Shown here piece after piece: positions 1-8,610 of a stretch of 64,000 nucleotides of DNA (the first letter of the stretch is position 1; every line of letters begins with the position of its first letter). Origin of the DNA: CAWBOY01 sp963790585 (GTDB lineage: Bacteria > Planctomycetota > Planctomycetia > Gemmatales > Gemmataceae); assembly GCA_963790585.1 (NCBI GenBank), contig CAWBOY010000004.1, positions 372,001-436,000 of the forward strand. Reading direction: 5' to 3'. The translations under genes were made by a program, and so were the position numbers. The notes under the pieces are model-generated. The model searched no databases and was not told the origin of the DNA. It saw only the letters and a program-made list of their open reading frames with translations.

Positions 1-1
1 C

Positions 2-862
2 AATGGCGTCGCGCTCGAACCGATCCACCTCGACGAAGCCCGTGAGCGCTTCACGCGCGAGGCGCGGCAGGGAACGTGCGACACTGGCCGTTATCGGATG
101 CGTTACTACGTCTGGGGCGAAGGCCCGCCCCTGGTTTTTATTCATGGCGTCTCCGACCGCTGCGACGGCTTTGTGATGCCGATTTCGCGGCTTTCGCGGC
201 AGTTTCGCTGTATCGCCTACGATCTGCCGCAGGCTAATGGCGATGGAGCGCGGTTATGGCGCTATAACCATGACGATTTAGTAACAGATCTTTTTTGTCT
301 ACTAGATCAGGTCCAGGCTAAGCAAGTCTATCTCCTCGGTTCGTCGTTCGGTTCCACGATCGCGTTGAAAGCGCTGCGACGTGAGCCTGAAAGGCTGCCC
401 TGCGCGATCCTGCAGGGCGGCTTCGCTCGGCGCCGCCTTCGTCCGATAGAAAGGGCGCTCGCGTCCTTCGCGCGGATTTTACCGGGTACGACGAACGGGC
501 TTCCCTATCGGGAAAAGATCTCGGAACAAGTGCATGGCAAATCGTTTATCGGCCAGCCGGAGCGTTGGCGCTACTTCATGAATACGACAGGAACGACGCG
601 AACGGCGACGTTCGCGCATCAAGTCTTGATGCTTGGCCAGCTCGACTTACGGCCGATTTTGGCCGATATTCGTCAGCCGGTGCTGTTGATGGGCGGGGAG
701 CTTGACAAGGTTATTCCGCGCCCTCTCGAAGAGGTAGTTCTCGCTGGCCTACCAAACGCCCGGCGCATCGAGCTGGAAGGCGTCGGCCATCTACCGAGCT
801 ACTCTCATCCCGAACTGATGGTCGAAGTCATCCAGCGATTTCTGCTGCCGCGGGCCCCGTAA
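2..862 (+). CDS. alpha/beta hydrolase, 5' end outside window
   Basis: The reading frame is open from base 2, so the true start lies upstream; an internal ATG at 98 would give only 254 residues and removes coding sequence that reads well. The protein has the alpha/beta-hydrolase pattern: an oxyanion-hole motif (VFIHG), a nucleophile elbow (LLGSSFGS), a late acidic residue in MGGELDKVIP and a catalytic His in EGVGHLPSYSHPE. Enzymes of this fold hydrolyse esters, epoxides or C-C bonds; the substrate cannot be read from sequence. No signal peptide can be judged because the N-terminus is missing. A palindromic repeat starts two bases after the stop. Confidence 0.85.
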   Translation, partial: NGVALEPIHLDEARERFTREARQGTCDTGRYRMRYYVWGEGPPLVFIHGVSDRCDGFVMPISRLSRQFRCIAYDLPQANGDGARLWRYNHDDLVTDLFCLLDQVQAKQVYLLGSSFGSTIALKALRREPERLPCAILQGGFARRRLRPIERALASFARILPGTTNGLPYREKISEQVHGKSFIGQPERWRYFMNTTGTTRTATFAHQVLMLGQLDLRPILADIRQPVLLMGGELDKVIPRPLEEVVLAGLPNARRIELEGVGHLPSYSHPELMVEVIQRFLLPRAP

Positions 863-863
863 A

Positions 864-1001
864 AGGCTCTCTGACAAAGTTGTGGCGGCACGTTTCCAAC
901 GTGCCGGGCGCGGGCGAGTCGAGAGGGGGCCAAATCCTGAAACAGACAAGGCATCGGCACGTTGGAAACGTGCCGCCACAACCTTATCGGATAGGCTCTA
1001 C
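864..1001. repeat. palindromic repeat (GTGGCGGCACGTTTCC family)
   Basis: A long inverted repeat: arms of about 28 bases (GTTGTGGCGGCACGTTTCC...) at about 880-908 and 955-984, separated by about 45 bases. The right flank, TCGGATAGGCTCTA at 987-1000, is identical to the outer stem of the palindrome ending at 32748. There is no T-run, so it is not a standard terminator. Both arms translate to the same spurious MAARFQRA peptide, which is repeat sequence and not a gene. Confidence 0.85.
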
Positions 1002-1005
1002 ATAA

Positions 1006-1350
1006 TCACGGCTCATCCTCGACGATCTCCAGCTCTTCCTCAGACTGTGCAAAGGACGATGCCTGGGCAGCCGTGACCATGCCGTCGATGAGAAAACCGA
1101 TTACCCAACCCAGGCCGCCGCCGACGCAGACACCGATCAAGACGATGAGTTTGGTCTCGCCCCGACCGTTGCCGAAACCATTGACGATCATCCAAAGAAC
1201 GGCGATCGCTGCGCCGCCCCAGAGACCGACGTTGGCGAGGATCGAGCGCCAACGCTTCGAAGGTTCAGGCGGCGGTAGACGATACTCGTCCTTGCGGATG
1301 TCAAGCGATTGGCCGGATCCTTGGTTGGGGCTGTCCTGATAATTGCTCAC
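1006..1350 (-). CDS. small membrane protein, unknown function
   Basis: A protein of 114 residues. I chose the GTG at 1350 because GGAG lies just upstream; the longer reading adds an unlikely basic extension. The first 50 residues are polar and proline-rich. Two hydrophobic stretches follow (about residues 45-62 and 70-92, the second with a GVCVGGGLGWVIGF glycine pattern), so the protein is probably an inner-membrane hairpin. The C-terminus is very acidic (EEELEIVEDEP). I do not recognise the family. It is divergently oriented to the dehydrogenase operon, with about 250 bases between them that must hold both promoters. Confidence 0.6.
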   Translation of the reverse strand: MSNYQDSPNQGSGQSLDIRKDEYRLPPPEPSKRWRSILANVGLWGGAAIAVLWMIVNGFGNGRGETKLIVLIGVCVGGGLGWVIGFLIDGMVTAAQASSFAQSEEELEIVEDEP

Positions 1351-1605
1351 GTGAGGTTCTCCGGTACGGGTGTAAGATGGAGAAATCTCGGGAATTATAG
1401 AAAAACGGCGACCCCTCCGCACGCTTCATTTCGTCTTCACCGAAATCGACGCGCAGCGTAGAATGTTGATAGATGGCCCCTCCCCGAGTCGGACGGCCCT
1501 GACTAAACTGGTGTCTTCCGCTCCTCTCCCGGGCGGTGACGATCAGCACGCACCGCTTTGCGCCTTGGCGGACAGAACCTAAGGTGACCGCGAGGAGGAC
1601 GACGA

Positions 1606-2688
1606 ATGTCGGACGCCGGCGAATTCGAGGGCGATGAAGTCGCATTACTCTCTCCCGAGGTGCGGAGCGGCCCCGAAACCTTACCCGCTGGCCTATGTCT
1701 CGAAATCCACCGCCTCATGGTGCGATCGCGCATCCTCGAAGAGCGGATGATCAAGATGTCTAAATCGGGCCAAGGCTACTTCTGGATCGGCGGCCCCGGC
1801 GAAGAAGCGTTCAACGTCTGCCTCGGCCTACAAGTCCGCAAGGGCAAGGGCCCTACCAACGATTATCTTCATCTCCATTATCGAAATAGCGCAACGCTTG
1901 TAGCCATGGGTATGCCGGTGATCGATAGTCTGCGCATGATGGCCATGACGCGGACCGATCCACACTCAATGGGCCGAAATTTCGCGGGACATTTCGCCTC
2001 CAAGGAATGGAATGTCATTCCGGTGACCTCGGTGATCGAGGTTCAATATGTAATGGCGCCGGGCACCGCCCTCGTGCAAAAGCGGTTGCCCAATGGTGGC
2101 GTCACGATCGTCACGGGCGGCGAGGCTGGCACCGCCGAGGGCGACTTCGCTTCCTGTTTGGTTTGGAGTTCGAGGCCGGGAAACGAGCTGCCCGTCTTGA
2201 TGATCGTGACCAATAACGGTTGGGGGATTTCAACTCCAGCCTGCTCGCAACATGGCGAGAACCACGTGGCCGACCGAGGCAAAGCGTTCGGCATCCCCGG
2301 CGAAGTGGTTGATGGCAACGATCCGATTGCGAGCTGGCATGCCTTGCACAGAGCCCTTGCCTACGTTCGCCGCGAGCGAAGGCCCTATCTTCTTGAGGCG
2401 AGCGTCTCCAGGCTTTTCGGTCATTCCTCGAGCAGCGGCGCCTCGCGCGTCAAGAGCGAGGCCGACCCGATCACACTGTTCGAGCGAAAAATCATTGGCG
2501 CTGGTATCGCCGACGAGTCCGCATTGATCCAGGTGCGCGAGGACGCCCGGGACGAAGTCGAGGAGGCGCTCGAACTAGTCATGACCGAGGCCATGCCGAC
2601 AGTGCAAGATGTTCATCAACACACTTACGCCCCCAGCGCGGTAGACGATGTTTATCCGCTGGATTACATCGGACTGCCAGGAAGGTAG
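1606..2688 (+). CDS. 2-oxoacid dehydrogenase E1 component, alpha subunit
   Basis: 360 residues, the usual length for the thiamine-diphosphate-dependent E1 alpha subunit of pyruvate or branched-chain 2-oxoacid dehydrogenases. A strong AGGAGG lies before the ATG. Landmarks are the YLHLHYRNSA active-site entry segment, the cofactor/Mg region GGEAGTAEGDF, and NNGWGIST closing the thiamine-binding fold. It would decarboxylate a 2-oxoacid and acylate the lipoyl group of an E2 partner. E1 beta follows after 61 bases, so the two form an operon; no E2 or E3 gene is in the window. Whether the substrate is pyruvate or a branched-chain acid cannot be decided. The stop codon lies inside a short repeat. 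Confidence 0.85.
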   Translation: MSDAGEFEGDEVALLSPEVRSGPETLPAGLCLEIHRLMVRSRILEERMIKMSKSGQGYFWIGGPGEEAFNVCLGLQVRKGKGPTNDYLHLHYRNSATLVAMGMPVIDSLRMMAMTRTDPHSMGRNFAGHFASKEWNVIPVTSVIEVQYVMAPGTALVQKRLPNGGVTIVTGGEAGTAEGDFASCLVWSSRPGNELPVLMIVTNNGWGISTPACSQHGENHVADRGKAFGIPGEVVDGNDPIASWHALHRALAYVRRERRPYLLEASVSRLFGHSSSSGASRVKSEADPITLFERKIIGAGIADESALIQVREDARDEVEEALELVMTEAMPTVQDVHQHTYAPSAVDDVYPLDYIGLPGR

Positions 2689-2709
2689 ACGCGGCATCTT
2701 GCCGCGTCA
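2685..2709. repeat. short hairpin repeat (GTAGACGCGGCATC family)
   Basis: GTAGACGCGGCATCTTGCCG followed by CGTC forms a small stem (GCGGC/GCCGC). The same unit occurs at 47650-47673 and, inverted, at 47723-47746. Its first TAG is the stop codon of E1 alpha. Confidence 0.7.
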
Positions 2710-2749
2710 AAGCGGCTGCCGACGGAGGAGACAACAAGGCAACAAACTC

Positions 2750-3807
2750 ATGGCCACGCTCGTACAAGCCGTTCGCCTGGCACTCCACTACGGTGAGGAA
2801 CATCTCGGGGTGACCGACATCTTCGGCGAGGATGTCGGGCCGCCGTTGGGCGGGGTATTCACTGCCACGCAGGGCCTAAAAACCGCATGGAACTCGCCGC
2901 TCGATGAGCGTGGCATCATCGGCTGCGCGATGGGCATCGCCTACGCCGGCGGGCGGCCCGTGGCGGAAATTCAATTCTGCGATTATGGTTTCAATACAAT
3001 TGACCTCCTTAAAGTCGCCGGAAATCAGCGTTGGGCCGGCGCGGGCCAATTCGAGATGCCGCTCGTCGTGATGACGCCGTCGGGCTCAGGCATTCGTGGC
3101 AGTCTTTATCATTCGCATTCGTTCGAAAGCTGGGCGAGCCGGCTGGCCGGCTGGAAAATCGTCATGCCGAGCAATGCGCTCGATGCCTATGGCCTGATGC
3201 TTTCGGCCATCGTCGATCCGAACCCCGTGCTCGTGCTGTTGCCCAAAGCATTGTTGCGCGTCCGCGGCGAAGAGAAGATTCCGGGCGAGCCGGATGATGA
3301 GGACGAGCTGCGCGCCGGATCGACGCGCCGCTCGCCGATCGTGACCGCTGGCAACCGAATTGGCCCGATGTTCAGCCGCACTTCGTGCATTTCGGCGTCG
3401 CGGCCCTGCCACGGACCGGCGACGATGTGAGCGTCGTCAGCTATGGGCGGACGCTGCCGTTATGCGTCCAGGCTGCCGACGAATTGCGTGACGAGACGGG
3501 AAAATCGTTCGACGTGCTCGATCTGCGAACGATTTTCCCCTACGACTGGAAAGCGATCAGCGCGAGCGTCGAGAAAACAGGGCGAATTCTATTTGTCAAC
3601 GAGGACACCGAGGTAACGAACTTCGGCGAACACTTGCTGCGCCGCGTAATCGACGAACACTTCTACGATCTGACCGTTCGCCCGCGCGTTCTCTCGGGGA
3701 AACACCTTCCAGGCATCGGCCTGAACAATGTCTACGAGCAAAACTCGGTACCGCAGTACGACGGCATCAAAGCCGCAATGCGGGAGATCGCCCTCGAAGA
3801 CGCCTGA
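2750..3807 (+). CDS. 2-oxoacid dehydrogenase E1 component, beta subunit (one frameshift)
   Basis: The ATG at 2750 is preceded by GGAGGAG; upstream residues in this frame read through the intergenic spacer and are not part of the gene. Typical E1 beta segments are visible: FGEDVGPPLGGVF, DERGIIGCAMGIAYAGGRPV, and, in the second frame, SVVSYGRTLPLC and FVNEDTEVTNFGEHLL. The frame breaks near 3316: after LRAG the sequence continues correctly one frame over as RIDAPLADRDRWQPNWP. One extra C (GCC-CGG instead of GCCGG) restores a 352-residue protein of normal length. The lesion matches the run-contraction pattern seen across the window, so the gene is probably intact in the organism. It pairs with E1 alpha as a heterotetramer. 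Confidence 0.85.
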
Positions 3808-3815
3808 TTTGCTCG

Positions 3816-4568
3816 TTACGGCTTCGCAAAAAGCGAATCGTCCACTTTTTCCATCAATTTGATGTCCGTTCGCTCCATGTCCATGAACGGTTTGTCGTCG
3901 CGCTTCAGATTCACTTTAGTGAAATGCTTGCGGCCATCAAATTCCTTGTATTCGCTGAAATAATACGAATGTAAGGCCTCGTCCGAGCGCTCGGGCTCTT
4001 TGACGCGGAACTCACACCGCACCGGCAGGCCGGTCTCTTTATCGACATAGAGATCCATCTCCGGCAAATCTTTCGCAACGACTTTGATCCCGATCGCCGG
4101 CTTGTCGTTGACGTTCAGCTCGCCGAGATGGCTCAGCTTGCAGGTCTTGTCCGAAAGCGGAGTTAGCAGATCGATCATACGTAGAACGTGGAGTTCATTG
4201 GCGAGAAGCGGAAACAGGTCCTTGTTGAGATCGTCCGCCTTATTGGCCGCGACCTGCATCCAGCCTTTGCCGCCGTCGATGCCAATCGCTCCGGTGATGG
4301 CGTTGCCCTCAACGTTGATCGCCAGGTTCCAGCGGAATTTATCGCGCGCCTGGATGGACCAATCATCCGTAAAGGTGATCTTCTTATCTTCGGCAAAAAA
4401 GGTCCCATTACTCTTCCACGTGATCCCTTGATGCTTACTTAAGCTGTCGGCCCCGCCGACGGCCTTGATCGCTTTATCGACGACGGCTCTCGCCTCGGCT
4501 GCATCATCAGCGCGGGACACATTCGCAGCCAGACTGAAAATGAGAACGATAGCGACAAGCCGGCCCAT
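3816..4568 (-). CDS. secreted LolA-like outer-membrane lipoprotein-sorting-type protein
   Basis: 250 residues from the ATG at 4568, which follows GAGG and gives a clean signal peptide (MGRLVAIVLIFSLAANVSRA, cleavage probably after SRA). A much longer upstream reading has no signal peptide and codes for arginine-rich nonsense. After the signal the pattern is AEARAVVDKAIKAVGGADSL, then alternating beta strands with ITWKSNGTFF, KGWMQV, MDLYVDKETGLPVRCEFRV and SYYFSEYKEFDGRKHFTKV. This resembles the LolA/LppX-like beta-sheet family common as secreted proteins in planctomycetes. Its cargo is unknown. It ends head-to-head with E1 beta, with only nine bases between stop codons. Confidence 0.65.
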   Translation of the reverse strand: MGRLVAIVLIFSLAANVSRADDAAEARAVVDKAIKAVGGADSLSKHQGITWKSNGTFFAEDKKITFTDDWSIQARDKFRWNLAINVEGNAITGAIGIDGGKGWMQVAANKADDLNKDLFPLLANELHVLRMIDLLTPLSDKTCKLSHLGELNVNDKPAIGIKVVAKDLPEMDLYVDKETGLPVRCEFRVKEPERSDEALHSYYFSEYKEFDGRKHFTKVNLKRDDKPFMDMERTDIKLMEKVDDSLFAKP

Positions 4569-4761
4569 GATCGACCTCGGGATGAAAGTTCGCGACGCGG
4601 AGAAAGTTGACGAGGCAGGAGAAATTGTAAGAGACGGGAGCCTGTCGATACAAGCAAGAATTAGGCGATCTTCACATCGGCACGTGGATGTACTCAAATT
4701 CTCTTGTTGGAAATACGCCTCGGCCGCCAACGGCAACGCCCTGGGGCGGGAGCCGCCATCC

Positions 4762-6225
4762 TCACTTGATCGTCCCGCGCGATGGCGGCAGATGCAGCGC
4801 CGCGGCGCGCGCTTCGAGCTGATTGATCGCTTCCATTTTGTTCTTCTTTTGCAGCAGCGCACGATATTCGTCAAAAACCTCGCGGACGTCGGGGCGATAG
4901 ATACCGATCTCCATCTCGCCGATTTTGACCGATTGCTGCGACAAGCGATCGGCCTCGGCATCGATATTCTTCAGCCGGGCGACGTGCGCCAGGCGGCTCA
5001 AATCCAGCGCCACATAGCCGTGAGCTTTCCCGAAACGGGCCTCATCCGCCGCCAACGCCTTGGTTGCAAATCCCTCCCCCTCAGCGATCTTATTTTGACC
5101 CAGGTAGCAATCCGCCAAGCCGCGATAGGCCGCACCAATGTCAAGTCGGCCGGATGGAACCGATTCCATCAAAGCTTGAGCGCGTTTACAAAGAACCTCA
5201 GCTTCGGCGAAGTTGTTCAGATAGATTGATACTCGCGCCACCTTCAGGAGCATGAGCGCGAAGTTGCGCTTGTCGGCTTCCGTGATCAGAGTTGGGAACT
5301 TATTACACAAGGTGACACAGCGCTCCTGAAACGCACGAGCTTCCTTGTCCTTTTGTAGCGCCTGACAGATATCCGCCAGCATAAGCGCACACTCGGCGCG
5401 TTTACCGATGCCGCCATCTCCTTGCAGCTCGGCAATGGCCAGCGCCCGCCGATAAAACGGCTCAGCCTGGGCTGGCCGCCCGAGCATGGTCGCGTAGAAA
5501 TCGCCCGTGCGGAACAGGCCCCACATTACTGCCGGGCTCTCCGGCCCACTTTCCTTTTCCTGGCGAATCAATGCCTCGCGAAACGTCGCCTCGGCTTCGG
5601 CATCCTGCTTGCGTTTGATTTGCACGGTCGCCAAACCATGCAGACAGGGAGCCACCGGGTTGCGTGCGCCGGACTCGCCTTTTTTCTCGGCGATGCCAAG
5701 ACACCAGCGAATGACGTGTTCGGCCTCCGGCAGCTTGTTCTGCGAGAGATAGCAGTTGTAAAGCGAGAATCCGGGCCCAGCCACTGTTTGCAAGTCAGGC
5801 TCTTTGCCACCGATGGCCAGCGAGCGCTTGAAATACGGCTCGGCCTTGGCATCGCCGCCGGCATCTTCCATGAGAAATTCACCGAGCTTCTGACAGCGCT
5901 GGCCGACCGCAAGCGACTCTGCCCCAGAGTTTTTTTCCGTCAAATCGAGGGACTTTTGTAACAATGTGATCGCTTCGGCTCGTTTCCCAAGCTCACGATA
6001 AAGCGATGCCAAAGCGTCGAGTGTTTGAATTTGCGGGCCGTCTTTGAGATTGCTCTTCTCAGCAATTTCGAGCGCGCTTTTCCAAAGTTTTTCTGCGTCT
6101 GCGGGAAATCCGCGATTGAGCGCGCGCATACCGGCGTCGTTGTAAACCTCCCAAAGCGGCTCCTGCCCATGAGCCACCGCCCCGCTGACGACGATTAAAA
6201 CCACAGCGACAAGCCAGCGCATCAT
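4762..6225 (-). CDS. secreted tetratricopeptide-repeat protein
   Basis: 487 residues from the ATG at 6225 (GGAGG upstream, signal peptide MMRWLVAVVLIVVSGAVAHG). The rest is a series of about 40-residue helical repeats of the Kinesin-light-chain/TPR_12 style: RGFPADAEKLWKSALEIAEK, GKRAEAITLLQKSLDLTEKN, AEPYFKRSLAIGGKEP, AEHVIRWCLGIAEKKG, AEATFREALIRQEKESG, QAEPFYRRALAIAELQGD and more. Such repeats form a protein-binding solenoid; here probably periplasmic. No enzymatic domain is visible. The spacer to the upstream repeat cluster is about 90 bases. Confidence 0.75.
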   Translation of the reverse strand: MMRWLVAVVLIVVSGAVAHGQEPLWEVYNDAGMRALNRGFPADAEKLWKSALEIAEKSNLKDGPQIQTLDALASLYRELGKRAEAITLLQKSLDLTEKNSGAESLAVGQRCQKLGEFLMEDAGGDAKAEPYFKRSLAIGGKEPDLQTVAGPGFSLYNCYLSQNKLPEAEHVIRWCLGIAEKKGESGARNPVAPCLHGLATVQIKRKQDAEAEATFREALIRQEKESGPESPAVMWGLFRTGDFYATMLGRPAQAEPFYRRALAIAELQGDGGIGKRAECALMLADICQALQKDKEARAFQERCVTLCNKFPTLITEADKRNFALMLLKVARVSIYLNNFAEAEVLCKRAQALMESVPSGRLDIGAAYRGLADCYLGQNKIAEGEGFATKALAADEARFGKAHGYVALDLSRLAHVARLKNIDAEADRLSQQSVKIGEMEIGIYRPDVREVFDEYRALLQKKNKMEAINQLEARAAALHLPPSRGTIK

Positions 6226-6318
6226 CGTCCCATCCTCCACGAAGGCCGAAGCATACGACACCGACCGAGGTTGATAACGTGACGAAGGGATAGGAGCTAG
6301 AGCAAAATACAAAAGCGC

Positions 6319-6441
6319 TAACCGAGCCTGAGGCGTAAGCGAAGAGCATTTTTATTATTTATTTCCAAATGCAAATGCTCTTCGCTCACGCTTCAGGCTC
6401 GGTAAATCGAAGGCTCTTCGCTTGCGCTTCAGGCTCGGTAA
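6319..6441. repeat. family-A palindrome with an extra third arm
   Basis: Three copies of a ~32-base unit (core CTTCGCTCACGCTTCAGGCT, ending CGGTAA): one inverted at 6319-6351 and two direct at 6373-6404 and 6410-6441. The first two form a long hairpin; the third looks like a duplicated arm. Other family-A copies are at 16252, 44401 and 47614. Confidence 0.85.
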
Positions 6442-6449
6442 CGCGCTTA

Positions 6450-7235
6450 TTAACCCGGCAGATTCACGATCTGAATTATTCTCACGAGGACGACATTAGA
6501 AATCAGCACGAGCAAAATCGACGTCACCACGCCAGCGGTCGCCGCGCGGCCGACTCCTTCGGTCCCGCCATGGGCATGAAGGCCGTGATAGCAGCCGGCG
6601 GTCCCGACGAGGAAGCCAAAAATAACCGTCTTTCCCAGCGCCGGAACCACGTCCTGAAGCGTCAGCCGACGTAGGCATTCCGAGACATAGCGGGTCACCG
6701 TCATGCCGCCGCCGAAGGACTCGGCGAGGTAACCGGATGACAGAGCCAAATATAGAATGAGGATATAGAGGATCGGCAATGTGAGCATACAGGCCCAAAG
6801 TCGCGGCGCCACGAGTTCGCGCAACGGCGAGCGGCCGAGAAGTTCGAGCGCGTCGATCTGCTCGGACAGACGCATCGATCCCAGTTCCGCGCCGAGGCTG
6901 GCGCCGGAGCGCCCGGCGACGATCAATCCCGCGGCCAATGGGGCCAGTTCGAGGGAAACAGCGAGACTAAGACCCTGCGGCAAATAGGGCAGAGCTTCTT
7001 GGCCGGCAACTGCCAAAAGTGCGGCCCGCAAGTGGATCCACACCACGATTCCAATGGCAATGCCGGCAACAAGCGCCAGCGGCAGGGCGCCGAGAAGCGT
7101 CGAGCTGAATTGCGCCAGAAGCAAGCTCGGCCTTGCCAAGGTTCCGGGCAACGCCATGAAGCCGCGCCCGGCGAAATGCGCCAGTCGCCCTGATTCCTCG
7201 AGAAGTCGCAAGGCGGCGGTGAGAGGTCGTGGCAC
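6450..7235 (-). CDS. MlaE-family ABC transporter permease
   Basis: 261 residues with five or six hydrophobic segments and the MlaE signature region: LPLALVAGIAIGIVVWIHLR, ELAPLAAGLIVAGRSGASLG, AELGSMRLSEQIDALELLG, then paired helices to the C-terminus. MlaE/YrbE permeases move lipids between the inner and outer membranes with an MCE protein and an ATPase; an MCE protein is encoded far away at 39.7-40.7 kb, and no matching ATPase is in the window. The start is a GTG at 7235, only three bases after the stop of the upstream methyltransferase gene, so the two are probably translationally coupled. Confidence 0.85.
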   Translation of the reverse strand: MPRPLTAALRLLEESGRLAHFAGRGFMALPGTLARPSLLLAQFSSTLLGALPLALVAGIAIGIVVWIHLRAALLAVAGQEALPYLPQGLSLAVSLELAPLAAGLIVAGRSGASLGAELGSMRLSEQIDALELLGRSPLRELVAPRLWACMLTLPILYILILYLALSSGYLAESFGGGMTVTRYVSECLRRLTLQDVVPALGKTVIFGFLVGTAGCYHGLHAHGGTEGVGRAATAGVVTSILLVLISNVVLVRIIQIVNLPG

Positions 7236-7238
7236 AGG

Positions 7239-7898
7239 TTAGACCTTCTTCGCGCTCCAGGTCCAGTGCCGATCGGTTGTCTGATGAACGCGGAAGCTGT
7301 CGAAGCCGAGTGCGGCGACGAGGGAGCGAACTTCTTCTAGGGACAAGGCCGCGTGCAAGGAATCCGAAAACATCTTTTGCTGATGAGGGTTCGCATCGCC
7401 CGCGTACATTTGCACGAGTCGCTTGAGGGCAGGCTCGTCGTTGGGACGCAACAAGTCGCGAACAAAAAGCAGCGCGCCGGACGACGCTACGCGGACCATC
7501 TCCGCGAAGACGGGCGCCGGATTGGGAATGTGATGAACGATGCTGTTTGAGATGATCGAGCCGAAGGACCCATTGGGATAAGGTAGTTTTTTGGCGTCCT
7601 GCCGTTCGAGTGTGAGGCGCTGATCCAGGCCGGCGCGGAGGACGTTATTGCGGCCGACTTGGAGCATCTCCTCCGCTAAATCGATGGCGATCACGCGCGC
7701 TTTGCGGTTGGCCAGGCAGAGAGCGATGGGAATTTGTGCCGTCCCCGTGCCGACATCGAGAATAGGGGAACGCCCATCCCAAGCCTCGAGAAAGTCAGCG
7801 ACAAAGAGACGATTGACCTCGGAATGGTCCATCGCGTCGTAATCGCTGGCTTCCTCGGATGTGTCCATCACTTCGGGTTCGAGGATACGCGCGAGCAT
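7239..7898 (-). CDS. class I SAM-dependent methyltransferase
   Basis: 219 residues. The Rossmann-type cofactor-binding motif I is ILDVGTGTAQIPIAL (about residues 46-60), followed by ARVIAIDLAEEML (motif II acidic residue binding the ribose), RQDAKKLPYPNGSFGSIISN and the post-motif strand GALLFVRDLLRPNDEP, as in UbiE/Methyltransf_11-type enzymes. The methyl acceptor is unknown. The gene is immediately upstream of the MlaE-type permease on the same strand, which hints at a lipid or quinone substrate but proves nothing. Confidence 0.8.
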   Translation of the reverse strand: MLARILEPEVMDTSEEASDYDAMDHSEVNRLFVADFLEAWDGRSPILDVGTGTAQIPIALCLANRKARVIAIDLAEEMLQVGRNNVLRAGLDQRLTLERQDAKKLPYPNGSFGSIISNSIVHHIPNPAPVFAEMVRVASSGALLFVRDLLRPNDEPALKRLVQMYAGDANPHQQKMFSDSLHAALSLEEVRSLVAALGFDSFRVHQTTDRHWTWSAKKV

Positions 7899-7910
7899 TC
7901 TGGTCTCGAA

Positions 7911-8309
7911 TTATGCTTCGACAGCGACGCGGCGGCGTTCGGGCTTGGAGGGCCGCGATCGTCGCGAAGCTCGTTCCGCCTGGAAGATCACCATAAGGTC
8001 GCCGCGCATTTCCACATCGCAGGCCCCGCGCAAATCCCATTCGCGCATTAGCAACGAAGTTGCGGGATTCAGGCAGGCGACTTTATGCAACCACGTTATA
8101 CCGGCATCCAAAGTCAGGTGGCAAGTGTTCGGATGATTCCAGGCGACATGAGAAGCGAGACATCCCATTGGCACGGCCTTGGTAAAGCAGCCATGGATCA
8201 ACATGGGGCTACCCTTTTCCAAAAGCTCGATGAGCCGATCGAGGCCGGTGTCCGTGATGTTTGGCAGCCAGGAACCATGCAATTCGCCCAGACATTCCGG
8301 TGAAAGCAT
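7911..8309 (-). CDS. conserved-looking hypothetical protein
   Basis: 132 residues; no family recognised with confidence. The first 100 residues are rich in cysteine, histidine and tryptophan (MLIHGCFTKAVPMGCLASH, HVAWNHPNTCHLTLDAGITW, REWDLRGACDVEMRGDLMVI), which could suit metal binding. The last 25 residues are very basic (RASRRSRPSKPERRRVAVEA). No signal peptide or membrane helix. It precedes the methyltransferase on the same strand with an 12-base gap, so the three genes down to the permease may form one transcription unit. Confidence 0.6.
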   Translation of the reverse strand: MLSPECLGELHGSWLPNITDTGLDRLIELLEKGSPMLIHGCFTKAVPMGCLASHVAWNHPNTCHLTLDAGITWLHKVACLNPATSLLMREWDLRGACDVEMRGDLMVIFQAERASRRSRPSKPERRRVAVEA

Positions 8310-8610
8310 TGTCGGACTCCTTTAATGCGGGGCTACGTATCGACCGCCTCCTCGGAGCGCGTTCCTTGGATCTGGGGAGGCAGAGACATTATATCCACCG
8401 AATTCCGTTCGGATGGGAGTCGCTTCCGTGCTATCGGATCGTCGTCGGAAAACAGACAATGTGGGAGAAAAAACCCCGCCGTACGCGGGAAGCGTGCGGC
8501 GGGGCCGGAACAGAGAAGAGGCCGAAGATAGAACACAGACTAACGAGTCGGCAAAATCCTGTCAATCGCATTTCTCGGAATTTTTCCTCGTGCCGACTTA
8601 TCGACCGATT
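8310..8610. other. intergenic region
   Basis: About 300 bases between two leftward genes. It holds an intrinsic terminator for the upstream secreted-protein gene (8468-8504) and presumably the promoter for the gene ending at 7911. No coding sequence seen. Confidence 0.5.
8468..8504 (-). terminator. intrinsic terminator
   Basis: On the minus strand, a GC-rich stem (CCCCGCCGCACGC paired with GCGTACGGCGGGG, 13 positions with one mismatch) with a 5-base loop, directly followed by six T. It lies about 105 bases after the stop of the secreted protein gene at 8611. Confidence 0.8.

Noticed and set aside
791..1076. Two overlapping frames on opposite strands, both starting MAARFQRA
   Set aside because: They are translations of the two arms of the same palindromic repeat; no ribosome site and no protein-like sequence beyond the arms.
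3300..3400. Programmed frameshift in E1 beta
   Set aside because: No slippery heptamer or stimulatory hairpin, and the same kind of lesion occurs in a dozen unrelated genes.
4569..4961. Long N-terminal extension of the LolA-like gene
   Set aside because: Arg/Ser-rich, enters the end of the TPR gene, and hides a good signal peptide with ribosome site at 4568.
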